64,000 bases of DNA from Pseudomonas viridiflava (GCF_900582625.1 NZ_UTIQ01000241.1:744001-808000); one strand, 5' to 3'. Shown: positions 8,816-20,097, counted from the first letter of the stretch. Numbers and translations: made by a program. The notes: generated by a model not told the origin, from the sequence alone.

Positions 8816-8850
8816 GCCGGGTTTAACGGTAACGGAAATCCGGCTTTTTT
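8813..8850 (+). terminator. cbrB intrinsic terminator
   Basis: A 12-bp stem (AAAGCCGGGTTT with AAATCCGGCTTT, one G-T pair) closes an 11-base loop, followed by TTTTTT. Its left foot overlaps the right arm of the candidate CbrB site. Confidence 0.9.
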
Positions 8851-8910
8851 GTGCCTGTTCTGACACAGTGATTTTAGCTAAGCCCTTGTTTTATAAGGAT
8901 TCACAAAAAC

Positions 8911-8926
8911 TGGCACGGCATCTGCT
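8911..8926 (+). promoter_or_regulatory. Sigma-54 promoter of crcZ
   Basis: TGGCACGGCATCTGCT matches the -24/-12 consensus TGGCACG-N4-TTGCW with one difference. Start of transcription is predicted near 8937, where the sequence becomes the ACAACAACAATAAC tract typical of the CrcZ 5' end. Confidence 0.92.
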
Positions 8927-8936
8927 ATATGTTTGG

Positions 8937-9302
8937 TACAACAACAATAACAAGCAACGCCCAAGACAATAAAAATAAGACGTAACGACTCCAGCACAAT
9001 AAAAACAAAATCGCGGGAGGCGCAGCTAACTGATTCTTTTGGAGAGGAATGGCTTTTGGGGTTCGCCCCGCGACCAGGCTGAGAATAATAAGACTGCTTT
9101 CAGGCAGAGCCCGAACTGGTTGGATCGAATGATCATGGCTACATCAGCATCCAAAGCAATCCGTTTGCTATTAACCTCCACATTGGAGGTTTTTCCTGAA
9201 GCCACTAGGCCGACGGAACGGGTCAACAAACAAAAACAACAAGCCCGACATAATAATAAAAACAAAGCACGCACCTACTTGGGGGGGAGCCTCGGCTCCC
9301 CC
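8937..9302 (+). ncRNA. crcZ: Small RNA CrcZ
   Basis: The region between cbrB and pcnB, the known crcZ locus. It begins with ACAACAACAATAACAAGCAA and holds several A-rich Hfq/Crc 'CA' motifs (AAnAAnAA) near 8938-8957, 8967-8979, 8998-9011, 9083-9092 and 9223-9266. It ends in a GC hairpin (GGGGGAGC-CTCG-GCTCCCCC, 9283-9302). CrcZ is transcribed when the carbon source is poor. It sequesters the Hfq/Crc repressor and so relieves catabolite repression. The 3' end is set from the hairpin; there is no strong T-tract, and a second hairpin (9304-9317) follows, so the true end may lie up to about 9320. Confidence 0.92.
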
Positions 9303-9317
9303 AGTAGCTTTCGCTAC
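9283..9317 (+). terminator. crcZ terminator hairpins
   Basis: An 8-bp G/C-rich stem with loop CTCG (9283-9302) is followed directly by a second small stem GTAGC-TTTC-GCTAC (9304-9317). The first is the likely end of CrcZ. Confidence 0.7.
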
Positions 9318-9393
9318 CACCCTCTCGCTTCGCCCCTTCTATATCGCGCTTTACGCCCAACCTCGCGGCGTCCTACACCATTCCCCGACACAA

Positions 9394-9402
9394 TGCTAGA
9401 AT
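9394..9402 (+). promoter_or_regulatory. Candidate pcnB promoter (extended -10)
   Basis: TG-C-TAGAAT is a good extended -10 element, 62 bases before the pcnB start. No clear -35 is seen, as is common with extended -10 promoters. Confidence 0.5.
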
Positions 9403-9463
9403 CCGCAGCCTTCATGCGGTCATTTCCTTTTCTGGCCGGTCATTCCGTCAAACAGTGCATCCC

Positions 9464-10864
9464 ATGCTGAAAAAGCTGTTCCAGTCCCTACGCTCCCCAT
9501 TGCGCCGCGCCAAGCAGCACCCGCGCAGCACCCCCGAAGTGGTGACCAGTCACCAGCATCCGTTGCGCCGCGCGCACATCAGTCGCTATGCGGTAAGCAT
9601 CGTTGAGCGCCTGCAGAACGCCGGCTACCAGGCATACCTGGTCGGCGGCTGCGTACGCGATCTGCTGCTGGATATCGAGCCAAAAGACTTCGACGTCGCC
9701 ACCAGCGCCACCCCCGAGCAAGTGCGTGCTGAGTTCCGCAACGCCCGGGTCATCGGCCGCCGCTTCAAGTTGGTTCATGTGCACTTCGGTCGCGAAATCA
9801 TCGAAGTGGCCACCTTCCGCGCCAATCACCCCGTCAGCGAAGAAGAGGAAGACAGCAATCAGTCTTCTCGCCACGAGAGCGGCCGCATTCTGCGCGACAA
9901 CGTGTACGGCAGCCTGGAAGACGACGCCCAGCGCCGCGACTTCACCATCAACGCCCTGTATTTCGATGTAACCGGCGAGCGCATTCTCGATTACGCCCGT
10001 GGCATGCACGACATCCGTAACCGTCAGGTGCGCCTGATTGGCGACCCGGAGAAGCGTTACCTCGAAGATCCGGTGCGTATGCTGCGTGCGGTGCGCTTTG
10101 CCGCCAAGCTCGACTTCGATATCGAAAGCCACAGCGCCGAGCCGATTCCGCGCCTGGCAAAAATGCTGCGGGACATTCCCTCGGCGCGCCTGTTTGATGA
10201 AGTGCTCAAACTGTTCCTCTCCGGTTACGCCGAGCACGTGTTCGAGCTGCTGCTGGAGTACGACCTGTTCGAGCCGCTGTTCCCAGCCAGCGCCGCCGCC
10301 CTCAAGGCGAGCCCGGAATACACGTACAACCTGATCAGCCAGGCCTTGATCAACACCGATCAGCGCATTGAAGACGGCAAGCCGGTAACCCCGGCCTTCC
10401 TGTTCGCCGCCCTGCTCTGGCCGGCGCTGCCGGCCCGCGTGATCAAGCTGCAAGACCGTGGCATGCCGCCGATTCCGGCGATGCAGGAAGCCGCTCACGA
10501 ACTGATCGCCGAGCAATGCCAGCGCATCGCCGTGCCCAAGCGTTTCACCATTCCAATCCGCGAAATCTGGGACATGCAGGAGCGCCTGCCACGGCGCAGC
10601 GGCAAGCGTGCCGATCTGCTGTTGGAGAACCCACGTTTCCGCGCCGGCTACGACTTCCTGCTGTTGCGCGAAAGCGCCGGCGAGAAAACCAATGGCTTGG
10701 GCGACTGGTGGACCGATTACCAGGATTGCACCGACAGCGAACGTCGGCAGATGATTCGCGACCTCGCCGCCACCGGTGAAGACACCAGCACTGCACCGCG
10801 CAAACGTCGTCGCAGCGGTAGCAGCCGCAAACGCGGCGCCGCCCCGAGCACGGCGCAAGACTGA
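9464..10864 (+). CDS. pcnB: Poly(A) polymerase I
   Basis: 466 residues. PcnB adds 3' poly(A) tails to RNAs, marking them for decay. The nucleotidyltransferase core is clear: YLVGGCVRDLLL, then PKDFDVATSATPEQ with the metal-binding Asp pair, and the tRNA nucleotidyltransferase-type head RDFTINALYFD. The C-terminus is basic and low-complexity (KRRRSGSSRKRG), as in other PcnB proteins. ATG 9464 (MLKKLFQSLRSPLRR) fits the family; a GTG nine bases earlier is possible. The stop overlaps the folK start (TGATG). Confidence 0.95.
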   Translation: MLKKLFQSLRSPLRRAKQHPRSTPEVVTSHQHPLRRAHISRYAVSIVERLQNAGYQAYLVGGCVRDLLLDIEPKDFDVATSATPEQVRAEFRNARVIGRRFKLVHVHFGREIIEVATFRANHPVSEEEEDSNQSSRHESGRILRDNVYGSLEDDAQRRDFTINALYFDVTGERILDYARGMHDIRNRQVRLIGDPEKRYLEDPVRMLRAVRFAAKLDFDIESHSAEPIPRLAKMLRDIPSARLFDEVLKLFLSGYAEHVFELLLEYDLFEPLFPASAAALKASPEYTYNLISQALINTDQRIEDGKPVTPAFLFAALLWPALPARVIKLQDRGMPPIPAMQEAAHELIAEQCQRIAVPKRFTIPIREIWDMQERLPRRSGKRADLLLENPRFRAGYDFLLLRESAGEKTNGLGDWWTDYQDCTDSERRQMIRDLAATGEDTSTAPRKRRRSGSSRKRGAAPSTAQD

Positions 10865-11355
10865 TGGAGCGGGTGTATATCGGCCTCGGTAGCAACTTGG
10901 CCGAACCACTGGAGCAGTTGCGCGGCGCCCTCGCGGCGCTGGCGCAGTTGCCCGATACCCAGTTGGTGAATTGCTCTTCTTTCTATAGCAGCGACCCGCT
11001 CGGCCCCGCCGACCAGCCCCGTTACGTCAATGCCGTCGCAGCGCTGGACACTGCCCTCAGGCCCCTGTCACTGCTCGATGCGTTGCAAGCCATCGAACTG
11101 AAACAGGGCCGCGAACGCAAAGCCGAACGCTGGGGTCCGCGAACCCTCGATCTGGACATTCTCGCCTTTGGCAAACTCGTGCTTGATGAACCCCGTTTGC
11201 AGGTGCCGCATTACCACATGCATGCCCGGCCGTTCGTCCTCTACCCGCTCGCCGAACTGGCCCCCGATCTGACCTTGGCCGATGGTCGCCGCCTGCGCGA
11301 TCTGCTACTGGCCTGTCCCTTTGAAGGCCTGGAAAAACTGCCTGCCTCGCTGTAA
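10864..11355 (+). CDS. folK: 2-amino-4-hydroxy-6-hydroxymethyldihydropteridine pyrophosphokinase
   Basis: 163 residues, normal for HPPK, which transfers pyrophosphate from ATP to hydroxymethyl-dihydropterin in folate synthesis. Signature regions are YIGLGSNL at the N-terminus, RYVNAVAALDT in the middle, and WGPRTLDLDIL with the two metal-binding aspartates. Its ATG overlaps the pcnB stop, so it is translated from the same message. folP, the next enzyme of the pathway, is at 41086-41937. Confidence 0.95.
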   Translation: MERVYIGLGSNLAEPLEQLRGALAALAQLPDTQLVNCSSFYSSDPLGPADQPRYVNAVAALDTALRPLSLLDALQAIELKQGRERKAERWGPRTLDLDILAFGKLVLDEPRLQVPHYHMHARPFVLYPLAELAPDLTLADGRRLRDLLLACPFEGLEKLPASL

Positions 11356-11439
11356 CCGCCGCCGTTGCTGGGCTCAGGTAGTAAAACTACAAGCCCCGCA
11401 TTGGCGGTAACGCCAGTAACAAGTCGGTAACACCTGCAA

Positions 11440-11469
11440 TTGACTTCGCCCTTTCGCATCACGACTATA
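11440..11469 (+). promoter_or_regulatory. Candidate sigma-70 promoter of panBCD
   Basis: TTGACT (11440-11445), an 18-base spacer, then ACTATA (11464-11469). Transcription would start about 45 bases before panB. Three direct GTAAC repeats lie just upstream (11407, 11416, 11427). Confidence 0.5.
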
Positions 11470-11519
11470 GGCGTCCCGTTGCCCCGCGCCGGTGCGCGCG
11501 AGGCGCTAAGAGGACCAAT

Positions 11520-12323
11520 ATGATGCCTGACGTTACCCTGAGCACCCTGCAAGAGCTGAATCAAAAAGGCGAAAAAATCGTCATGCTCACTGCCTACGAT
11601 GCCACCTTCGCCTCCGTTGCCGCGAAGGCCGGCGTCGAGGTGTTGCTGGTGGGCGATTCCCTCGGCATGGTTGTGCAAGGCCATGACAGCACCCTGCCGG
11701 TCAGCGTTGCGGATATGGCTTACCACACCGCCTGCGTGAAACGCGGTAATAGCGGTGCGCTCATCGTTACCGACCTGCCCTTCATGGCCTACGCCACGCT
11801 TGAACAAGCGCTGGTCAACAGCGGCGCGCTGATGCAAGCCGGCGCCCATATGGTCAAGCTCGAAGGCGGCGGCTTCCTCGCTGAAACCGTGCGCCGCCTG
11901 GCTGAGAATGGCGTGCCAGTGTGCATGCACATGGGCCTGACGCCGCAGTCGGTCAACGTGCTCGGTGGTTATAAAGTGCAAGGTCGCAGCGAAGCTCAGG
12001 CGCGCCAACTGCGCAGCGACGCCATCGCCCTGGAACAAGCTGGCGCCGCCATGCTGCTGCTGGAATGCGTACCGAGCGAACTGGCCGCCGAAATCACCGA
12101 AGCGGTAAAAATTCCGGTCATTGGCATCGGTGCCGGTAACGCCACCGACGGCCAGGTTCTGGTGCTGCACGACATGCTCGGCCTGTCGCTCACCGGCCGC
12201 ACGCCCAAGTTCGTGAAGAACTTTATGCAAGACCAGACCAGCATCGACGGCGCCATTCGCGCCTATGTCGCGGCGGTCAAAGATTCGTCATTCCCTGCCG
12301 CTGAACACGGATTCTCTGCATGA
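11520..12323 (+). CDS. panB: 3-methyl-2-oxobutanoate hydroxymethyltransferase
   Basis: 266-267 residues. PanB adds a one-carbon unit from methylene-THF to alpha-ketoisovalerate, the first committed step of pantothenate synthesis. Motifs include MLTAYDATFA, VLLVGDSLGMVVQGHD (metal-binding Asp) and MGLTPQSVN. Two ATGs are adjacent (11520, 11523); the second gives the usual MPDVTLSTLQ start. An AGAGGA ribosome site precedes both. It overlaps panC by four bases. Confidence 0.96.
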   Translation: MMPDVTLSTLQELNQKGEKIVMLTAYDATFASVAAKAGVEVLLVGDSLGMVVQGHDSTLPVSVADMAYHTACVKRGNSGALIVTDLPFMAYATLEQALVNSGALMQAGAHMVKLEGGGFLAETVRRLAENGVPVCMHMGLTPQSVNVLGGYKVQGRSEAQARQLRSDAIALEQAGAAMLLLECVPSELAAEITEAVKIPVIGIGAGNATDGQVLVLHDMLGLSLTGRTPKFVKNFMQDQTSIDGAIRAYVAAVKDSSFPAAEHGFSA

Positions 12324-13180
12324 ACACGGTTACCACCGTCCGCGAACTACGCGCCGCTGTTGCTCAAGCGCGTGCCGAGGGCAAAGACGTCGGCCTGGTG
12401 CCGACCATGGGCAATCTGCACGACGGCCACGCCAAGCTGGTGGAAAAAGCCGCCCAGCGCGTCGATTTGGTGGTTGCCAGCATCTTCGTTAACCCGTTGC
12501 AGTTCGGGCCGAAGGAAGACCTGGAAAACTACCCGCGCACCCTGGCCGCCGACAAAGAACGCCTGATTCAAGCCGGCTGCCAACTGCTGTTCGCGCCAAG
12601 CGTTGAAGAGATGTACCCCGACGGCATGGCAGCGCAGACCATCGTGCATGTGTCCGGCGTTTCCGAAGGCTTGTGTGGCGGCAGCCGCCCTGGGCACTTC
12701 GATGGCGTGTCGACCGTGGTGACTAAACTGTTCCAGATGGTGCAGCCGGACATCGCCATTTTCGGCCAGAAGGACTACCAGCAACTGGCCGTGATCCGCA
12801 CCCTGGTGCGCGACCTGAACATGCCCATCCAGATTATCGGCGAGCCCACCGTGCGCGCCGAAGACGGCCTGGCGCTGTCTTCACGCAACGGTTATCTGGA
12901 CGACACCCAGCGCGCGGCCGTTCCAGCCATCTACCAATGCCTGCAACAAATGGCCACCGCCATCAAAGCGGGCGCCCGCGATTTCGCGCCGCTGATCGAG
13001 CAAGGCCAAAAGCAACTGGAAGCCGCCGGTTTCCGTATGGATTACCTGGAAGTGCGCCGCTCCGACAATCTGCGCCCGGCCACTAAAGACGATCGCCACT
13101 TGGCCATTCTGGTCGCCGTATTCGTTGGCACCACGCGCCTGATCGACAACGTCGTGTTCGAGTTGCCTGAAAACGCCTGA
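12320..13180 (+). CDS. panC: Pantothenate synthetase
   Basis: 286 residues. PanC joins pantoate and beta-alanine using ATP. Class-I synthetase motifs are present: VPTMGNLHDGH (HxGH-type), FVNPLQFGP, IFGQKDYQQL and the KMSKS-like SSRNGYL. The ATGA overlap with panB indicates one operon. Its substrate beta-alanine is made by PanD, encoded next. Confidence 0.97.
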   Translation: MNTVTTVRELRAAVAQARAEGKDVGLVPTMGNLHDGHAKLVEKAAQRVDLVVASIFVNPLQFGPKEDLENYPRTLAADKERLIQAGCQLLFAPSVEEMYPDGMAAQTIVHVSGVSEGLCGGSRPGHFDGVSTVVTKLFQMVQPDIAIFGQKDYQQLAVIRTLVRDLNMPIQIIGEPTVRAEDGLALSSRNGYLDDTQRAAVPAIYQCLQQMATAIKAGARDFAPLIEQGQKQLEAAGFRMDYLEVRRSDNLRPATKDDRHLAILVAVFVGTTRLIDNVVFELPENA

Positions 13181-13271
13181 TCGTCCCCATCGCTCATTAA
13201 CCCGCGGCGCCCTTCCAACAACAAAAGGCGTCGTCGTTTAGCCTGCCGAGGCTCTTTAAAGGAAGCACGCC

Positions 13272-13652
13272 ATGCACGCCATCATGCTCAAGGCCAAACT
13301 GCACCGCGCCGAAGTGACCCACGCCGTTCTCGATTACGAAGGCTCATGCGCCATTGACGGCGAGTGGCTCGACCTGGCCGGCATTCGCGAGTACGAGCAA
13401 ATTCAGATTTACAACGTCGACAACGGTGAGCGCTTCACCACTTACGCCATCCGTGGCGAAGAAGGCTCGCGCATCATCTCGGTCAACGGCGCCGCCGCAC
13501 ACAAAGCCCACGTCGGCCATCGCGTCATCATCTGCGCCTACGCCCACTACAGCGAAGCCGAACTGGTGAATTTCAAACCGCGCATGCTGTATATGGCGCC
13601 GGGCAATGAACTCAGTCACACCAGCGATGCCATACCGGTACAAGTTGCGTAA
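13272..13652 (+). CDS. panD: Aspartate 1-decarboxylase (proenzyme)
   Basis: 126 residues. PanD decarboxylates L-aspartate to beta-alanine. The self-cleavage site Gly24-Ser25 (DYEGSCAID) generates the pyruvoyl cofactor. Further family signs are IRGEEGSRIISVNGAAAH and HRVIICAYA. Start ATG 13272 is preceded by AAAGGAAG. The 91-base gap after panC carries a short A-rich tract (AACAACAAAA, 13217-13226) but no terminator. Confidence 0.97.
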   Translation: MHAIMLKAKLHRAEVTHAVLDYEGSCAIDGEWLDLAGIREYEQIQIYNVDNGERFTTYAIRGEEGSRIISVNGAAAHKAHVGHRVIICAYAHYSEAELVNFKPRMLYMAPGNELSHTSDAIPVQVA

Positions 13653-13755
13653 GCACAGGGCTATGATGCGTCCTGTTTTCCGCGCTGGAGCCCGGTTTAC
13701 GGACGCTGATCGGGGGTTGGCATGAAAACCGCTAAACCCCGTAACGCCCCCTAAG

Positions 13756-13783
13756 AAAAAGCCCGGAGCCGTCCGGGCTTTTT
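13756..13783 (+). terminator. Intrinsic terminator between panD and pgi
   Basis: AAAAAGCCCGGA pairs with TCCGGGCTTTTT across a GCCG loop. It ends the pan transcript and/or a short transcript starting near 13674. Confidence 0.92.
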
Positions 13784-13830
13784 AATGGTCATAGGTTTCT
13801 CACGATTAGTCAGAAAGGAATTTGCAGGCT

Positions 13831-15495
13831 ATGGCGTACTACCAACACCCTCACGACGTTACAACCTTGCCGGCCTGGCAGGCACTGCGCCAGCATCGCG
13901 AAGCCATGCAGAACTTCAGCATGCGCGAAGCCTTCAACTCCGATGACAAGCGCTTCGCCGAATTCTCGCTGAGCAGCTGCGGTCTGTTTCTGGATTACTC
14001 GAAAAACCTGATCACCACCGAAACCCGCGACCTGCTCGTCGCCCTGGCTGAAGAAGTCGGGCTGAAAGAAGCGATTGAGCAGTTGTTCGACGGCACCCTG
14101 GTAAACGCCTCGGAAGGCCGCCCGGCCCTGCACACCGCCCTACGTCGCCCGGTTGGCGAGCGCCTGATGGTCAACGGCGCCAATGTGATGCCCGACGTGC
14201 ACCGCGTGCTGAACCAGATGACCGAGCTGGTCACGCGCATTCATAACGGCCTGTGGCGCGGTTACACCGAAAAGCCGATCACCGACGTGGTCAACATCGG
14301 CATCGGCGGCTCGTTCCTCGGCCCGCAACTGGTGTCCGAAGCGCTGCTGCCCTACGCCCAGCAAGGCGTGCGCTGCCACTACCTGGCCAACATCGACGGC
14401 AGTGAATTCCACGAGCTGTCCGATGGCCTGAAGGCCGAGACCACGCTGTTCATCGTCTCATCGAAATCGTTCAACACCCTCGAAACCCTGAAAAACGCCC
14501 AGGCCGCACGCAGCTGGTACCTGGCGCAAGGCGGTTCGGAGGGCGATCTGTACAAACACTTCATCGCCGTTTCCAGCAACCGTGAGGCCGCCGTGGCCTT
14601 TGGTATTCGCGAAGAAAACATTTTCCCGATGTGGGATTGGGTCGGCGGGCGTTACTCGCTGTGGTCGGCCATCGGTTTGCCGATCGCGCTGGCCATCGGC
14701 ATGTCCAACTTCAAGGAACTGCTCTCCGGCGCCTACAGCATGGACCAGCACTTCCAGACCGCGCCGTTCGAACGCAACATGCCGGTGCTGCTGGCCCTGC
14801 TCGGCGTGTGGTACGGCAACTTCTGGAGCGCGCAAAGCCACGCGATCCTTCCGTACGACCATTACCTGCGCAACATCACCAAGCACTTGCAGCAGTTGGA
14901 CATGGAATCCAACGGCAAGAGCGTGCGCCAGGACGGCAGCGCCGTGACCTGCGACACCGGGCCGGTGATCTGGGGCGGCGTTGGCTGTAACGGTCAGCAC
15001 GCCTACCACCAGTTGCTGCACCAAGGCACCCAGCTGATTCCGGCCGACTTTATCGTGCCGGTGGTCAGCTACAACCCGGTGGCCGACCACCACCAATGGC
15101 TGTACGCCAACTGCCTGTCGCAGAGCCAGGCGTTGATGCTGGGTAAAACCCGCGACGAAGCCGAAATCGAACTGCGCAGCAAAGGCCTGCCGGAAGAGGA
15201 AGTGCAGCGCCTGGCGCCGCATAAAGTCATTCCCGGCAACCGCCCGAGCAACACCCTGGCCATGGAACGCATCAGCCCTCGCCGCCTCGGCGGCCTGGTG
15301 GCGCTGTATGAACACAAGGTGTTTGTGCAGAGCGTGGTCTGGGGCATCAACGCCTTCGACCAGTGGGGCGTGGAGCTGGGCAAGGAATTGGGCAAGGGCG
15401 TGTACCAGCGTCTTACCGGCGGTAACGAACAGCCGGCTGAGGATGCGTCCACTCAAGGTCTGATCGATTACTTCCGCGGCCGTCACCGCGGGTGA
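13831..15495 (+). CDS. pgi: Glucose-6-phosphate isomerase
   Basis: 554 residues, usual for bacterial PGI. It interconverts glucose-6-P and fructose-6-P. Family motifs include VVNIGIGGSFLGPQ, IVSSKSFNTLETL, the signature DWVGGRYSLWSAIGLP, and GCNGQHAYHQLLHQG with the ring-opening His. ATG 13831 is chosen with AGAAAGGA upstream; the earlier TTG at 13822 is too close to that site. In pseudomonads, which lack phosphofructokinase, PGI mainly runs towards glucose-6-P in the Entner-Doudoroff cycle. Confidence 0.97.
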   Translation: MAYYQHPHDVTTLPAWQALRQHREAMQNFSMREAFNSDDKRFAEFSLSSCGLFLDYSKNLITTETRDLLVALAEEVGLKEAIEQLFDGTLVNASEGRPALHTALRRPVGERLMVNGANVMPDVHRVLNQMTELVTRIHNGLWRGYTEKPITDVVNIGIGGSFLGPQLVSEALLPYAQQGVRCHYLANIDGSEFHELSDGLKAETTLFIVSSKSFNTLETLKNAQAARSWYLAQGGSEGDLYKHFIAVSSNREAAVAFGIREENIFPMWDWVGGRYSLWSAIGLPIALAIGMSNFKELLSGAYSMDQHFQTAPFERNMPVLLALLGVWYGNFWSAQSHAILPYDHYLRNITKHLQQLDMESNGKSVRQDGSAVTCDTGPVIWGGVGCNGQHAYHQLLHQGTQLIPADFIVPVVSYNPVADHHQWLYANCLSQSQALMLGKTRDEAEIELRSKGLPEEEVQRLAPHKVIPGNRPSNTLAMERISPRRLGGLVALYEHKVFVQSVVWGINAFDQWGVELGKELGKGVYQRLTGGNEQPAEDASTQGLIDYFRGRHRG

Positions 15496-15512
15496 TGGGT
15501 TAGCGAGAACAC

Positions 15513-15545
15513 AAAGCCGGCCTGCTTACACAGGCCGGCTTTTTT
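15513..15545 (+). terminator. pgi terminator
   Basis: AAAGCCGGCCTG and CAGGCCGGCTTT form a 12-bp stem around CTTACA, followed by further Ts. Confidence 0.95.
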
Positions 15546-15570
15546 GTGGGTGCGAACACCGATTAGCAAC

Positions 15571-15676
15571 CCACCGCCCGTCATCCCCGCGCAGGCGGGG
15601 ATCCACAATGTTGCGACTTACGCATTTCTCTGCGCGAGCCTGGATCCCCGCCTTCGCGGGGATGACGGTGGGCGGG
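15571..15676. repeat. Inverted repeat pair (family 3)
   Basis: The outer arms are CCACCG..CCGTCATCCCCGC and GCGGGGATGACGGTGGGCGGG; each arm also contains its own CCCCGC-GCAG-GCGGGG type hairpin. It fills most of the pgi-acs gap. A related copy lies at 20006-20097. The rest of the 341-bp gap holds only the pgi terminator and the acs leader. Confidence 0.85.
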
Positions 15677-15815
15677 CGGAGGTCTGTTGGCAAATCCGGA
15701 TCCCGATTCCTATCCCGCTATTCGAGGGGTTGTACCTTTCATCGTCGCCAGTGCACCCTTACGGTCTATCTTTAGCTTCACGCTTTCCTACATCCTGCGG
15801 TCAAAACTAGCGGTC

Positions 15816-15829
15816 AACAAAAACAAGGA
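15816..15829 (+). promoter_or_regulatory. Candidate Hfq/Crc binding motif on acs leader
   Basis: AACAAAAACAA followed at once by GGA, the ribosome binding site of acs. It fits the AAnAAnAA 'CA motif' that Hfq/Crc binds to block translation in Pseudomonas. Confidence 0.65.
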
Positions 15830-15836
15830 CTCCGCC

Positions 15837-17774
<1,938 letters not shown>

Positions 17775-17784
17775 CCCGCTGTCC

Positions 17785-17817
17785 CCGGCATCGCGACCGC
17801 GGTGCCGGGTTTGTTTA
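17785..17817 (+). terminator. acs terminator
   Basis: CCCGGCA ... TGCCGGG stem (17785-17791 with 17804-17810) followed by TTTGTTT. Confidence 0.8.
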
Positions 17818-17828
17818 TGAAGTGAGTC

Positions 17829-18707
17829 ATGGAATTTATTCGCCAGCGCATCGAGCGACAAATCTTCAGCCTTACGGGCCTTGCGCTCGGCCAGATCGAC
17901 TTTGAACAACCGCCCGGCGACCCCGGCCTGTTTGGCCCGGACGCCGTGTGTTGGCGCGTGCACGGCGACTTCACCAGCATGATGGTCGGCGGCATCAGCG
18001 CCTTGCTGCTGCAAGCGCTGCATCCATTGGCGCTGGCCGGCGTGTGGGATCACTCCAACTTTCGCCAGGACCTTATCGGCCGTCTGCGCCGCACCGGGCA
18101 ATTTATTTCCGGCACCACCTATGGCTCGACCCGCGATGCCAACTGGCTGATCGACAAGGTACGCACCATTCACCTGCAAGTGACCGGCACCGCCGCCGAT
18201 GGCCGCCCCTATGCGGCGAGCGATCCGGCGTTACTGACCTGGGTGCACGTGGCGGAAGTGAGCAGCTTTCTGGCCGCCCATTTACGCTACTTCAACCCGG
18301 ACTTGCCCGTGAGCGAGCAAGACCGCTATTACGCCGAAGTCGCCTTGATCGCCGAGCGACTGGGCGCCACAAACGTGCCACGCAGTTGCCAGGAAGTGGC
18401 CGATTACCTGGAACAGATTCGCCCGCAATTAAGCTGCGACGACCGCAGCCTGGAGATCATGCGCGTGCTGTTCAACGCGCCGGCGCCCAGCCACATCGCC
18501 AAGCCGTTCGGAGCGCTGATGATGCGGGCCGGGGTTGACCTGCTGCCGCGTTGGGCCGCCGATATGCTGGGGCTCGAATTGTCAGAGCGCCAACGCCTGC
18601 TGATTCGCAGCGGCGTCAAACGCGGTGCGCCATTGCTGCGGTGGGCCGTGCGCGGCAGCGCCTTGATGCGCGCCCGGCGGCGCATGGGTTTGCCACCTCT
18701 GCGCTGA
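17829..18707 (+). CDS. Oxygenase MpaB family protein (DUF2236)
   Basis: 292 residues resembling the DUF2236/MpaB family, haem-dependent enzymes related to rubber oxygenase Lcp. Family features seen are the early GPDAVCWRVHGD, LLLQALHPLALAGVWDHSNF with its conserved His, TYGSTRDANWLIDKVRTIH, and WVHVAEVSSFLAAHLRY with another His. There is no signal peptide, so it is cytoplasmic or loosely membrane-linked. It begins 54 bp after acs behind a terminator, so it may have its own promoter. The substrate is unknown; oxidation of a lipid or isoprenoid is only a guess. Confidence 0.8.
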   Translation: MEFIRQRIERQIFSLTGLALGQIDFEQPPGDPGLFGPDAVCWRVHGDFTSMMVGGISALLLQALHPLALAGVWDHSNFRQDLIGRLRRTGQFISGTTYGSTRDANWLIDKVRTIHLQVTGTAADGRPYAASDPALLTWVHVAEVSSFLAAHLRYFNPDLPVSEQDRYYAEVALIAERLGATNVPRSCQEVADYLEQIRPQLSCDDRSLEIMRVLFNAPAPSHIAKPFGALMMRAGVDLLPRWAADMLGLELSERQRLLIRSGVKRGAPLLRWAVRGSALMRARRRMGLPPLR

Positions 18708-18808
18708 CCCACCAGTCAGCCAAGCCGGTGGCCGCGCCATTGCCGCCTATGCCACCATAACCGCCCGCCGCGGCCTGGCCGCGCCCTGCTCACATGAGGA
18801 TTCGCGCC

Positions 18809-19990
<1,182 letters not shown>

Positions 19991-20005
19991 CCCAACGGCG
20001 GATAT

Positions 20006-20097
20006 CTGCGCGCCTGGACCCCCGCCTTCGCGGGGGAGACGACTAATCGGACACAAACTCCCGTCATTCCCGCGCAGGCGGGAATCCAGGTGCGCAG
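20006..20097. repeat. Inverted repeat pair (family 3, second copy)
   Basis: CTGCGCGCCTGGA ... TCCAGGTGCGCAG outer arms enclose two CCCGC..GCGGG hairpins related to those at 15571-15676, with the order of the arms reversed. It occupies the gap between the thiolase and the methyltransferase gene. Confidence 0.8.

Noticed and set aside
9039..9470. A 143-codon frame across crcZ and the pcnB leader
   Set aside because: The region is the CrcZ RNA with A-rich motifs and a terminator inside the frame. The protein has no domain and the start lacks a good ribosome site.
15544..15810. An 88-codon frame between pgi and acs
   Set aside because: It translates the inverted repeat pair; its amino-acid sequence follows the repeat and it has no ribosome site.
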